Shown here: piece by piece, positions 17,780 to 26,392 of the stretch
Position numbering within the stretch: position 1 is the stretch's first letter
Layout of the letters: each line of letters opens with the position of its first letter
Assembly: GCF_030867385.1 (NCBI RefSeq)
Contig: NZ_JAPFBJ010000003.1
Location: 310,001-374,000, forward strand
Length of the DNA: 64,000 bases
Direction of reading: 5' to 3'
Source: Sphingobium sp. DEHP117
Lineage (GTDB): Bacteria; Pseudomonadota; Alphaproteobacteria; Sphingomonadales; Sphingomonadaceae
The notes under the pieces: model-generated
The model's database searches: none
What the model was told of the DNA's origin: nothing
What the model saw: the letters and a program-made list of their open reading frames with translations, nothing else
Program-made: the position numbers and the translations under genes

Positions 17780-18986
17780 TTCGCACCTTCTGAGCATGAC
17801 GATCCATCGACTTCCAACCCAGCGCATCGTCCGCAATCAGAATGCGCTGAAGGTTGGCCGAACCCTCGCCGGTCTGCCAAAGCTTGGCATAGTTGAGGTA
17901 GATCGAGATCGGCAGTTCGTCCGAAAAGGCATATCCGCCGAATATCTCCGACGTGGCCTGCGCCGCGCGGTTGCAAACCTCGCCTGCGAAGTATTTGGCG
18001 ATAGAGCTTTCGCGCGTGGCAATGTTGCCCTGATCGTACATGCGCGCGGCCTTGTAGACGAGCTCGGTCGCGGCCGAGACTTCGACCACCATGTCGGCAA
18101 GCTGATGCTTGATCATCTGGTACGACCCGATCTTCTGCCCGAAGGCGGTGCGGATGTCTGCATATTCGAGCGAAGCATCGAGGCAGGCTCGAGCCAGCCC
18201 CAGCGAGCGTGCTGCGACCGTTAGGCGACCGAAGTCCATTGCAGTCATCGCGACCTTGAAGCCCTCGCCCTCCTTACCGAGCATGTATTCGGCTGGAACG
18301 CGCATGTTGGAAAAGGTGATGCCGTTCGTGGGCATCAGATTGCCCAGCGCCCGACATTTCACGCGGCTGGCGCGAAATCCAGGGGTGTCGGTGGGCACGA
18401 GAAACGCGCTCACGCCTTTGTGTGCGGCCTTGGGATCCGTCTTGCAGTAGACCACAGCGATGTCGGCGACATTCGCGTTGGTGATCCACATCTTGCTGCC
18501 CTCGATGACATAGTCATCGCCCTCGCGAACCGCCGTCGTGCGCATCGCGCCGAGGAAATCGGTGCCGCCGTCTGGTTCGGTCATGGCGTTGCAACCCAGG
18601 ATCTCGGCGCTGATCAACTTGGCGACATATTTGTCGATCTGATCCTGCGACCCCCAGTTGCGGATTGTCAGCGGTACCGTCGCCGCCTGCAGGTTCATGC
18701 CCGCCGAAAGCGGCGGATAGGCATAGGCTAGCTCCTCGGAAACGATGGCCAGCGCCTCAAAGCCCATTCCTGAGCCGCCCATCGATTCGGGGAACATCGT
18801 GCCATAGGCGCCCAGCTCGCCCAGCTTGCGATAGATATCGCGCGGGAATTCGCCTGACTTTTCCAGCTGCTGGATATTGGGGCGGATTTCGTTCTGTCCG
18901 AACGAACGCATCACGTCGCGCAGGGAATTCAGCTCCTCGCGGGAGGCACCGAGGCCTGCGGGAATGGGCGTACTGGCCTCATTCAT
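17772..18986 (-). CDS. Acyl-CoA dehydrogenase (classical, catalytic Glu present)
   Basis: This is a 404-residue ACAD with NAMTEPDGGTDFLGAM, SKMWITNANVAD and, near the C-terminus, QTGEGSANLQR, where Glu takes the standard catalytic-base position. It resembles glutaryl-CoA- and short-chain-type dehydrogenases. Its start overlaps the stop of the small AtuA-associated protein by eight bases. It probably oxidises the acyl-CoA made by the adjacent ligase. Confidence 0.9.
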   Translation of the reverse strand: MNEASTPIPAGLGASREELNSLRDVMRSFGQNEIRPNIQQLEKSGEFPRDIYRKLGELGAYGTMFPESMGGSGMGFEALAIVSEELAYAYPPLSAGMNLQAATVPLTIRNWGSQDQIDKYVAKLISAEILGCNAMTEPDGGTDFLGAMRTTAVREGDDYVIEGSKMWITNANVADIAVVYCKTDPKAAHKGVSAFLVPTDTPGFRASRVKCRALGNLMPTNGITFSNMRVPAEYMLGKEGEGFKVAMTAMDFGRLTVAARSLGLARACLDASLEYADIRTAFGQKIGSYQMIKHQLADMVVEVSAATELVYKAARMYDQGNIATRESSIAKYFAGEVCNRAAQATSEIFGGYAFSDELPISIYLNYAKLWQTGEGSANLQRILIADDALGWKSMDRHAQKVRNG

Positions 18987-19290
18987 CGTCGATCTCCATG
19001 TGAAGCAGCCAGGTGTACATCACCTTGCCGAGGTGGTCGGACCGCAGTGACAGCGTACCACCGCCGTCGAGCGCGCCGCGGCACACAAAATTGAGCGCCC
19101 GGATGTTCGGCAGTTCGAAGCGTTCGACGCTGCCCTTGATCATATCTCCGAAATGCGCCTTCACGCGCTCGGCCGTGACATGCTTGCGCAGCACTTCCCA
19201 TGCCTCGGGAGTGCGGGCGATCACGCCCATGTTGCAGACGTCGCCCTTGTCGCCCGAACGACCGTGGGCCAGATCCCAGACTCTGGTCAT
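18979..19290 (-). CDS. Small AtuA-associated protein (AtuA C-terminal domain-like)
   Basis: This 103-residue protein begins TRVWDLAHGRSGDKGDVCNMGV, with the conserved GRSGDKGD and N-G-V block found in the C-terminal domain of AtuA-type proteins. Here that domain is a separate gene whose ATG overlaps the stop of the large AtuA-like gene by four bases, so the two products probably form one complex. Its exact chemistry is unknown. Confidence 0.8.
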   Translation of the reverse strand: MTRVWDLAHGRSGDKGDVCNMGVIARTPEAWEVLRKHVTAERVKAHFGDMIKGSVERFELPNIRALNFVCRGALDGGGTLSLRSDHLGKVMYTWLLHMEIDDE

Positions 19291-20684
19291 GCCGGCTGCT
19301 CCTCATCCTTCCTGACAACTTCGGTGATTTCGACTTTCTGCGTGATCAGCTCACGCGGGATCAGGCAGGGCCAGATGCCATAAAGCTCCTTGATCGGCGG
19401 ACGTGTGCCGATGCCCGATGCGCCAGCGGGGCCGTTGTTGTAGAGGGGCACACTCTCAGTGAAGACCTTGCGAGCATCTTCCTTCGTGGGACAGCGCGCA
19501 GCGAAGCGAACGACGATTTCCTTGAGGTCTTCCTCGCCTTCTGTCGGGTCGGGCACCAATTCGGGACCCCACATCGAATTACGGCCAATATATTCCACTC
19601 GCGTGTCGCTGGCTTTGAAGTCGACCTGCCGCAGACGCTCCTCGAGAAACTTCAGACCCGCCTTCGCCTTCTTGACGGCATCGGGCCAAGTATAGGTGAA
19701 CTGCGCCTCGCCGACGAAACCGGCGCGATAGCCCATATTGACCTTCAGCGTCGCGGGCGCTTCCTTGCCTGTGATGTTGCTGATCTTCACCTGATCGGCG
19801 GCGACCTGCTCCAGCTTTATCTGACTGACGTCGGCAGTGGAATCAGCAGTCAGGTAATTGGCCGGGTCCATTACTTCGTAGACAAGCTGCTCCGAAACCG
19901 TGCCCGGAGTAACTGAACCGCCTGTCTGTGGGGTCTTCGACAGGATCGCCTCGCCGTTTTCGAACACGGTGGTCACCGGGTAACCCAGCGACGGCAGGTT
20001 CGGCTGATCCTGCCAGCCGCCCGAGAACAGACCGCCGGTCGCCTGACCGCCACATTCAATGCAGTGGGCAATGCCCGTACCCGCGCCCAGCAGATCCCAG
20101 TCGTCCTTGGCCCACCCCAATTCGTGACGCATGGGGCCAAGATAGAGCGCGGCATCGGTGACACGGCCGCAAATCACGATGTCCGCACCCCTTTCCAACG
20201 CCTCGACGATGCCTTCGCAGCCGATGTACACATTGGCGTGGGTCACCTTGTCGCGGATTTCCGCAAGCGGCTGGCCGGTATCCGTGTTCTCTAGCGCGAT
20301 CCCTTGTTCGAGCAGTTCGTCGATACGGTCCATGATGTCGTCGCCGGTGACGCAGGCGACCTTGGTACCGTAAAGCCCGAGCTCCTCGCACAATTTGACC
20401 ACCTGCCGCGTGCAGCTTTCAGGGTTTGAACCGCCCGAGTTGGAGATGATCTTGATGCCTCGTTCGCGTGCCTTGACCAAAACACCGCGCAGAAACGGGA
20501 TGATGTCGGTCGTATAGCCGAGGTCGGGATTGCGCGACTTCTGCTTGTTGAGGATCGACATCGTCAGTTCGGCCAGGTGGTCGCAGCACATGTACTGGAT
20601 ATCGGCGCGTTCGATCATGTCTATCGCGGGGCGAATGGAATCGCCCCAGAACGCCAGTCCCGTACCGAGTTTTACACTTTTCAT
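19287..20684 (-). CDS. AtuA-like (DUF1446) acyclic-terpene-utilisation family protein
   Basis: This 465-residue protein begins MKSVKLGTGLAFWGDSI and carries SNSGGSNPESCTRQVV, DIVICGRVTDAALYLGP and GTGIAHCIECGGQATGG, all typical of the AtuA/DUF1446 family. AtuA is encoded with the acyclic-terpene (citronellol/geraniol) pathway of Pseudomonas, where its reaction is not settled. Conserved Cys residues in HCIECGG suggest a metal or catalytic site. It follows the LLM oxidoreductase gene by 55 bases, with GGAG nine bases before its ATG. Confidence 0.85.
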   Translation of the reverse strand: MKSVKLGTGLAFWGDSIRPAIDMIERADIQYMCCDHLAELTMSILNKQKSRNPDLGYTTDIIPFLRGVLVKARERGIKIISNSGGSNPESCTRQVVKLCEELGLYGTKVACVTGDDIMDRIDELLEQGIALENTDTGQPLAEIRDKVTHANVYIGCEGIVEALERGADIVICGRVTDAALYLGPMRHELGWAKDDWDLLGAGTGIAHCIECGGQATGGLFSGGWQDQPNLPSLGYPVTTVFENGEAILSKTPQTGGSVTPGTVSEQLVYEVMDPANYLTADSTADVSQIKLEQVAADQVKISNITGKEAPATLKVNMGYRAGFVGEAQFTYTWPDAVKKAKAGLKFLEERLRQVDFKASDTRVEYIGRNSMWGPELVPDPTEGEEDLKEIVVRFAARCPTKEDARKVFTESVPLYNNGPAGASGIGTRPPIKELYGIWPCLIPRELITQKVEITEVVRKDEEQPA

Positions 20685-20739
20685 CGACTTACTCCGGAAA
20701 TCTCAACGCTTGCGGGTCAGGGTGGCGCATGCAAACGGC

Positions 20740-21768
20740 TCAGCCTCGTTCTGCCTTTTCGACTAAGGGTATGACCCGGTCACCGAACAGTTCGACCTGC
20801 TTCATGGCCTCGGAATGGGGCAGGCCCAGCCACTGCGGCTTGAAGACAAAGGTATCCATACCGAGGTTGCGGCGTAGACCATCGAGTTCTTCCGCCACTT
20901 CCTCTGGATTGCCCAGAATGAAGCGGGCGTCGATGTCCTCGTCTTCCTGGCTGCCGAAACCAGAGTTGTCGGAATCGAGCTTTGCCCCCAGACCCCATTT
21001 CAGGTAGACGTCGTAGCGGGCGGCGCTGCGCTGCTTCGCCAACTCTCGCGCCTCTGCCTTGGTATCGGCTATGATCAGTTCACGCCGTAGCGGGAAACCG
21101 CCTGCGAGAGGGTCCATGCCGCGGGCTTCACGCTCCTCCAGAAACACCTCACGCAACCGGGCGAGCCCCTCATGGGTCGGAAACGGCGGCGCGTACCAGG
21201 CATCGGCCATCCGCGCGGCGCGGCGGATCGCCTTTTCGCCCTGCCCTCCGATCCAGATTGGAGGGCGAGGTTTGCGCGTCGGTGCGACCGAGGGTTGTGG
21301 CCCGTCGACCTTGAACAACTCTCCGTCGAACTTGACATGTTTCTTGTCGGACCAAAGCTCCTTGATCAGCTCCAAGCCTTCTTCGAACCGCTTTACGCGG
21401 GTATTGTGCGGTATGCCCGATGCCCGGAACTCATGCTCGGCATAACCAAGCCCCACGCCCATGATCGCCTTGCCGTTGGTGACGGCGTCAAGGAACAGCA
21501 GCTGCTCGCCCAGTTCGACCGGATTGACCAAGGACATGAGGACGATGCCGGTGGCCACTTCCATCGAAGGCGCGAACTGCGACATGTACGTTAGATAAGG
21601 AACGGGCTGGTAATAGCGCAGCTCGTTGCCGAGCAGATGCTGCCCGGCAACCATCAGGCCGAAGCCAAGCTTCTCGCTTTCCTGCAGCAGTTCACGGTGC
21701 TGGGCGAATTGTTCCTGTGGTGGATCGTTGCGGTTCCATACTGCGGTCAACAATAATCCGTACTTCAC
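20740..21768 (-). CDS. Luciferase-like (LLM) flavin/F420-dependent oxidoreductase
   Basis: This is a 342-residue LLM-class TIM-barrel enzyme (GLLLTAVWNRND at the start, IMGVGLGYAEHEF in the middle, PPIWIGGQGEKAIRRAARMADAW). The superfamily uses either FMNH2 with oxygen or coenzyme F420. Because FbiC and the F420:NADPH reductase are encoded in the adjacent operon, deazaflavin use is a reasonable inference. FMN monooxygenase activity remains possible, since no reductase partner is adjacent but NpdG could be elsewhere engaged. The start is GTG at 21768 with GAGGGG upstream. It is the first gene of a roughly 13.8-kb minus-strand operon controlled from site B. Confidence 0.85.
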   Translation of the reverse strand: MKYGLLLTAVWNRNDPPQEQFAQHRELLQESEKLGFGLMVAGQHLLGNELRYYQPVPYLTYMSQFAPSMEVATGIVLMSLVNPVELGEQLLFLDAVTNGKAIMGVGLGYAEHEFRASGIPHNTRVKRFEEGLELIKELWSDKKHVKFDGELFKVDGPQPSVAPTRKPRPPIWIGGQGEKAIRRAARMADAWYAPPFPTHEGLARLREVFLEEREARGMDPLAGGFPLRRELIIADTKAEARELAKQRSAARYDVYLKWGLGAKLDSDNSGFGSQEDEDIDARFILGNPEEVAEELDGLRRNLGMDTFVFKPQWLGLPHSEAMKQVELFGDRVIPLVEKAERG

Positions 21769-21795
21769 CTGTCTATCCCCTCAGATTCTAATTGA

Positions 21796-21811
21796 GATAA
21801 TTATATGCATA
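21796..21811 (+). promoter_or_regulatory. Operator-like motif, site B
   Basis: This is an exact copy of the 16-mer GATAATTATATGCATA seen at 7112. It lies 28 bases upstream of the LLM gene start, in the 125-base gap between the two large operons. Its core TATGCATA is an 8-base palindrome. Confidence 0.6.
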
Positions 21812-21893
21812 GTTCGCACGGTTACGCAAGACCCCCTAAACGCGACCCGGCATTTTTGCGACCGGGCCTCGGGGGCAGCATGCGTCGTAGAGC

Positions 21894-23072
21894 TCAGGTA
21901 CGCTGGATCAGCGTCGCAGTGCCAAGGCCACCACCGCAGCACATGGTTACGACACCCAATTCCTTGTCGGTGTCTTCAAGGTAGTGAAGCAATGTGGTGA
22001 TCAGCCGAGCTCCGGTGCTCCCAAGTGGATGGCCGAGCGCAATGGCGCCGCCGCGCGGGTTCACCTTGTCGGGATCCGCACCGAGCTCGCGTTCCCAGGC
22101 CAGCGCGACGGAGGCGAATGCTTCGTTCACTTCGAATGCGTCAATGTCCGCAACGGTCAGCCCGTTGCGTTCCAGCAGCCGCAGCGTCGACGGAATCGGT
22201 CCGCTCAGCATCGAAACCGGATCGACGCCAAGCACGACCTGATCGACGATACGCGCGCGCCGTTTCAGACCATGTTTCGCCGCCGCCGCCTCGCTGGCCA
22301 GCAGGATGGCAGCGGCGCCGTCTGAAATCTGCGAGGCGTTGCCCGCAGTGACGACGCCGCCTTCCTTGAACACTGTCGCGAGGTTCGCGAGCGTCTCGAC
22401 GCTGGTACCGCGGCGGATACCCTGGTCTTCCGTCATCATGCCCTCTGCGGTTTCGATCGGCAGGATTTCGCGCTTGAAAGCACCGCTGTCGGTCGCCTCG
22501 GCGGCACGCGCATGCGAACGGGCAGAAAATGAATCGAGATCCTCGCGCGAAAGCTTCCATTGCTCGGCGAGCATTTCCGCACCCAGCCCCTGCGACCCGA
22601 TCGGAAAGCGTTCGAACAGTTCGGGCGGGAAAGCCTGACCATACTGCTTTTGCGAACCCTCGTTCACGCGAAAGCCCACGCGGGTCATGCTCTCGACCCC
22701 GCCGGACACGACGATTTCGTTGATCCCGCCCTCGATTGTCAGCGCGGCGTAGTTGGTTGCCTGCTGACCCGAACCGCAGCGGATGTCGACGGTGGTGGCG
22801 CCGGTTTCAATCGGTAGGCCCTTCATCAGCCATGCCGTGCGGGTAATCCCGCTCGAATGTTCGCCCACCTGGTGGACACAACCGGCGATGACGTTATCGA
22901 CTGCCGCAGGATCGAGGCCAGCATGATCCAGCAGGCCGACAAATGTGCGGCCCAGCAGATCAGCGGGGTGGATGTCGCGATACATGCCCTTGTCGGCATG
23001 ACCCCGCCCAACCGGAGTGCGGATGGCGTCGACGATGTAGGCGGATTGCTGGGGATTGCGCAGCGATTGCAT
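21894..23072 (-). CDS. Acetyl-CoA acyltransferase (thiolase, FadA-type)
   Basis: This is a 392-residue thiolase. The nucleophilic Cys is C99 in [10 protein letters not shown], and the C-terminal [22 protein letters not shown] and CCGGGLG blocks supply the other catalytic His and Cys. It cleaves a 3-ketoacyl-CoA in the final beta-oxidation step. It is the last gene of the fbiC operon, 33 bases after the SDR stop, with AAGGAG eight bases before the ATG. It appears to be the only thiolase in the window, so it likely serves both operons. Confidence 0.92.
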   Translation of the reverse strand: MQSLRNPQQSAYIVDAIRTPVGRGHADKGMYRDIHPADLLGRTFVGLLDHAGLDPAAVDNVIAGCVHQVGEHSSGITRTAWLMKGLPIETGATTVDIRCGSGQQATNYAALTIEGGINEIVVSGGVESMTRVGFRVNEGSQKQYGQAFPPELFERFPIGSQGLGAEMLAEQWKLSREDLDSFSARSHARAAEATDSGAFKREILPIETAEGMMTEDQGIRRGTSVETLANLATVFKEGGVVTAGNASQISDGAAAILLASEAAAAKHGLKRRARIVDQVVLGVDPVSMLSGPIPSTLRLLERNGLTVADIDAFEVNEAFASVALAWERELGADPDKVNPRGGAIALGHPLGSTGARLITTLLHYLEDTDKELGVVTMCCGGGLGTATLIQRT

Positions 23073-23105
23073 AATGGGAACTCCTTGAACGGGATAGGCG
23101 ACGGA

Positions 23106-23855
23106 TCAGATCTTGGCAGTCTCGCCGCCGTCGATGACCAGCACCGCGCCGGTCACGAAATCGGACAGTTCCGAGGCAAGGTAGCAGACCATCGGTCCGA
23201 TCTCGGTCGGGTCAGCCATGCGACCGGCGGGGATCTTGCGGACGCGCTTTTTGAACACGTCCTCGTTGTTGACGACGGCGGCCTGCGCCTCGGTCACAAA
23301 GCCACCGGGTGCGATGGCGTTGACCTGCACGTTGTAGCGCGCCCACTCCGCCGCCAGCGCCTTGCTCATCTGGATAAGCGCGCCCTTCGATGCCGAATAG
23401 CCGACGAGCACCGGCTTGCCGCGCAGGCCGGAGATCGACGCGACGTTGATAATCTTGCCGCTGCGCTGCTCGATCATGTGGCGCCCCGCTTCCTTCGACA
23501 ATACGCCCGGCGCGATGACGTTGACGGCCATCAGCTCCTCCAGCCCCTCCACGGTCTGGTCGAGGAATGCGCCGGCCGGTGCGATACCGGCGTTGTTCAC
23601 CACGATATCGATGCGCCCGAAACGCTCAATGCACTGAGGCACCAGCGCAGCGACCGCATCCATGTCCCGCATGTCGCAGGTAACCGGCAGGATGCGATCG
23701 GGCGCGCGGGCGGCCAGCTCCTCCAGATCCTTAGTCGAGCGGGCGGTCGCGACGATCCGCGTGCCTTCCTCCAGCAAGGCAAGCACGGCGGCGTAGCCTA
23801 GGCCTCGGCTCGCCCCGGTAACGATGGCAACCTTATCTTGCAGTTTGAGATTCAC
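23106..23855 (-). CDS. Short-chain dehydrogenase/reductase (SDR)
   Basis: This is a 249-residue SDR with TGASRGLG (13-20), NNAG (87-90) and catalytic S140, Y153 and K157 (YSASK). An Arg-containing segment after strand two (ATARSTKD) points to NADP. It resembles gluconate 5-dehydrogenase- and FabG-like enzymes. Its ATG overlaps the MFS stop by four bases. Confidence 0.87.
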   Translation of the reverse strand: MNLKLQDKVAIVTGASRGLGYAAVLALLEEGTRIVATARSTKDLEELAARAPDRILPVTCDMRDMDAVAALVPQCIERFGRIDIVVNNAGIAPAGAFLDQTVEGLEELMAVNVIAPGVLSKEAGRHMIEQRSGKIINVASISGLRGKPVLVGYSASKGALIQMSKALAAEWARYNVQVNAIAPGGFVTEAQAAVVNNEDVFKKRVRKIPAGRMADPTEIGPMVCYLASELSDFVTGAVLVIDGGETAKI

Positions 23856-25258
23856 TTGATCACTCCCGTTTCATTTCGGCTCGCGGCCGTCTTGCCCGCG
23901 AGCCCACGCTCGATGCGGAAGCCCCCCAGCGCGACGCGCATAAAGACGAAGCAAACGATGGCGCAGACGATCGTGACAATCGCGATCGCGGTGTTGAGGT
24001 TGTCGGCATCGCGCAGCAAATTGTCTGCCGTGAAGGGCACCAGCGTGGGGCCGATGCCCACACCGATCACGCTGACGATGACGAAGTAATAGGCGGAAGC
24101 CATCCCGCGCAGGCGCGGCGGCGAGGCCAATTGCAAGGCGGTTCCGGCCATCGGCAGAGGGAAGACGTAGCCGAAGGTAATGATGGCGATGCACACCAGC
24201 GCCAGCGTGGGCGACCCGGCCAGCACCAGCCCCAGGCCCGCAGCCAGAAGAATCGCAGGGCCAATCAGCGTTGTGCGTATCGGGGCATCCGCATGGTTGC
24301 GTGCAAAAATGCTGTTGACCGCTGGCGATGCCAGCCCCGCCACGATGCCCAGCACCAGGATCATGGTGCCGTAAATCACCCCGATCCCCTGCGCATCCAT
24401 GCCGTATTGCCGGATGAACATGGTGGGCGCCCAGGCGGGAACGGTATTGAGCAGGACGGAGTTGAAAGAAACCGCCATAAACAGAGCGATGAAGAACCGC
24501 CAACGCTTGAACATGTAGATGGTGCCTTCCCAGAACCCGAAGGTCTTCAGGTCCTCGCCCGCCACCGCGTTTTCGGCCCGTCCCGGTTCGCGCAGCAGCA
24601 GCAACGACAGAATCGGGATTGCGCCCAGCACGCCGACCAGCGCGATGGCGACCTGCCAGTCGCGCATCACACCAAACGACAGGCTGATGGGAGCCATGCC
24701 CTCAGTCTGGCCGATGACAATGCCGCCCAGGATCAACGCAATACCGCCTCCGATATAGGGCGCGGTCAGAAATATCGTCGTCGCCAACGGCAACCGCCGC
24801 CGGTCGAACAGGTCGGCGACAAGCGACATGCCGGAGGGGAAGAGGAACGCTTCTGACGCGCCCACCAGCATGCGGGTGGCCACCATTGTTTCGAAGTTGG
24901 GAGCCAGCGCCGAAGCGAAGGTCGCCAGGCTCCATATCAGTCCCGCGACCACCAGCAGGTTGCGGCGGTTGAGCCGGTCGGCGCAAAACCCCGCGAAGAG
25001 CCCGACGGAAACATAGGTGATTGTAAAAGCGGGGCCGAGCAGGAATCCGATCTGCTTGTCCGAAACCAAATAGTCGCGCTTCATATGGTCTACCACCAGA
25101 TTCAGGATTTGACGATCGGTAAAGGCCAGCGCAAAGCACATGGTAAGGACAAGGAGCGCCATCCAGGGCGCGCCGCCCTCCGACGCTGGTGGGCCGGTCA
25201 GGTCAGGCGGAATGTCGGCACGGACATCGGGAGGCCGCGTCGCTTCAGCTCCGGTCAT
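23852..25258 (-). CDS. MFS transporter (spinster/hexuronate-type)
   Basis: This is a 468-residue permease with about 12 predicted membrane segments and an MFS loop FAGFCADRLNRRNLLV between segments 2 and 3. It follows the two-by-six helix layout of organic-anion/sugar-acid MFS carriers. It likely moves the substrate or an acidic intermediate across the inner membrane after uptake by the TonB receptors. It overlaps the MaoC-like gene by 14 bases and the SDR gene by four. Confidence 0.88.
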   Translation of the reverse strand: MTGAEATRPPDVRADIPPDLTGPPASEGGAPWMALLVLTMCFALAFTDRQILNLVVDHMKRDYLVSDKQIGFLLGPAFTITYVSVGLFAGFCADRLNRRNLLVVAGLIWSLATFASALAPNFETMVATRMLVGASEAFLFPSGMSLVADLFDRRRLPLATTIFLTAPYIGGGIALILGGIVIGQTEGMAPISLSFGVMRDWQVAIALVGVLGAIPILSLLLLREPGRAENAVAGEDLKTFGFWEGTIYMFKRWRFFIALFMAVSFNSVLLNTVPAWAPTMFIRQYGMDAQGIGVIYGTMILVLGIVAGLASPAVNSIFARNHADAPIRTTLIGPAILLAAGLGLVLAGSPTLALVCIAIITFGYVFPLPMAGTALQLASPPRLRGMASAYYFVIVSVIGVGIGPTLVPFTADNLLRDADNLNTAIAIVTIVCAIVCFVFMRVALGGFRIERGLAGKTAASRNETGVIK

Positions 25259-25718
25259 CGGGACGGCCCTGTAACATGCGGGTCACATCATAGGTCAAAA
25301 CCGCCTCGCCCTCGCCATTCTCCACCGTGACGCGAGAGGCAACGACGGCACGTGTTCCGTCGCGCGTTGGCTTGACGAGGGTGATCTCGATCCCCGCGCT
25401 GACCACGTCGCCGACACGGACGGGCTTCAACGCCTTCATCGTCACATCGAGCAGCGCCAGACCAGTCCCCTGGATCATGGTCTGGAAGATTAGCCCCTCG
25501 ATCAGGCCATAGGTCAGCGCCGCCGGAACCAGTCGCCCTTCGATGATGCCGCCATGCCCGGGATCGACGAACAGCTCCTCGAGCATGCCGGTCACGTTTA
25601 TGAAGCCAACAAGGTCGCTCTCGGTGATCAGGCGGCGGCGAGTGCGAAAACGGTCGCCGACACTGATCTCCTGATAGTAGAAGCCTTGGCCAAGCTGGCG
25701 CTCGCGCTTGTCTGTCAT
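25245..25718 (-). CDS. MaoC-like hotdog protein
   Basis: This 157-residue single hotdog domain (FYYQEISVGDRFRTRRR at the start, VTMKALKPVRVGDVVSAGIEI near the end) has the MaoC outline. The hydratase signature NPxHxD is replaced around NVTGMLEELFVD, so classic hydratase activity is uncertain and thioesterase-like or binding roles are possible. It is tightly coupled to npdG (four-base overlap) and to the MFS gene. Confidence 0.78.
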   Translation of the reverse strand: MTDKRERQLGQGFYYQEISVGDRFRTRRRLITESDLVGFINVTGMLEELFVDPGHGGIIEGRLVPAALTYGLIEGLIFQTMIQGTGLALLDVTMKALKPVRVGDVVSAGIEITLVKPTRDGTRAVVASRVTVENGEGEAVLTYDVTRMLQGRPDDRS

Positions 25719-26392
25719 TTGGTTTCTCCGGCAGGGATACCGGTGATGCGGATGCCCGCGCCATCGATCTTGTACTTGCGATTCAACGTGATCATGATCG
25801 ACGTCAGCGCCTCAGACGCGACCGAGTTCGCCAGGGGGCCCGCGTGCCAGCCCTTCATACCCGCATCCTCGACCAAACCGATCGCCACTTGCGCCGCAGA
25901 GGCATCGTCGGAACAGACCAGCACGTCGCAGTCCATCTCATGCGACAGATCGCGCAGGTGATGAGCCGAAATGTTCTGGAATGCGGAGACGACACGCACG
26001 CTGGCGCCAAGCTCCCTTTGCAACGCGGCCACGGCAGAACCACCTTCGGGCAACTGTACTGTGCCAACCTTCGGCGGCACCAACGGCGCGGTTACGTCGA
26101 TCAGGATCTTGCCGTCCAGCTCAGCCGCCACAGACATCGCGGTCGCCTGCTGCGCCTTGTAGGGGACGGCCAGAACGACGACATCTGCGCGCCTGGCGAT
26201 TTCGGCATTGTCCCCGCCAGACACCTTGGCGCTCCCCAACTCCGCATTCATCTCAGCAGCAACTTCCCGCGCACGGGCGGCGTCGCGGCTGCCGATGAGG
26301 ACGCTGTGACCGGCTGCGGCCCAGCGCATGGCAAGGCCGCCGCCTTCATTCCCAGTGCCGCCGATTACGCCAATAATCATAGTCTCGCTCAT
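25715..26392 (-). CDS. npdG: NADPH-dependent F420 reductase (F420H2:NADP+ oxidoreductase)
   Basis: This is a 225-residue Rossmann protein. GVIGGTGNEGGGLAMRWAAA at the N-terminus matches the GGTGxxGxGLA fingerprint of FNO/NpdG, and IGSRDAARA carries the Ser-Arg pair that binds the NADP 2'-phosphate. VVVLAVPYKAQ is the second family block. The enzyme exchanges hydride between NADPH and coenzyme F420 (or its precursor Fo). It overlaps fbiC by four bases, so synthesis and reduction of the deazaflavin are co-translated. Confidence 0.88.
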   Translation of the reverse strand: MSETMIIGVIGGTGNEGGGLAMRWAAAGHSVLIGSRDAARAREVAAEMNAELGSAKVSGGDNAEIARRADVVVLAVPYKAQQATAMSVAAELDGKILIDVTAPLVPPKVGTVQLPEGGSAVAALQRELGASVRVVSAFQNISAHHLRDLSHEMDCDVLVCSDDASAAQVAIGLVEDAGMKGWHAGPLANSVASEALTSIMITLNRKYKIDGAGIRITGIPAGETK

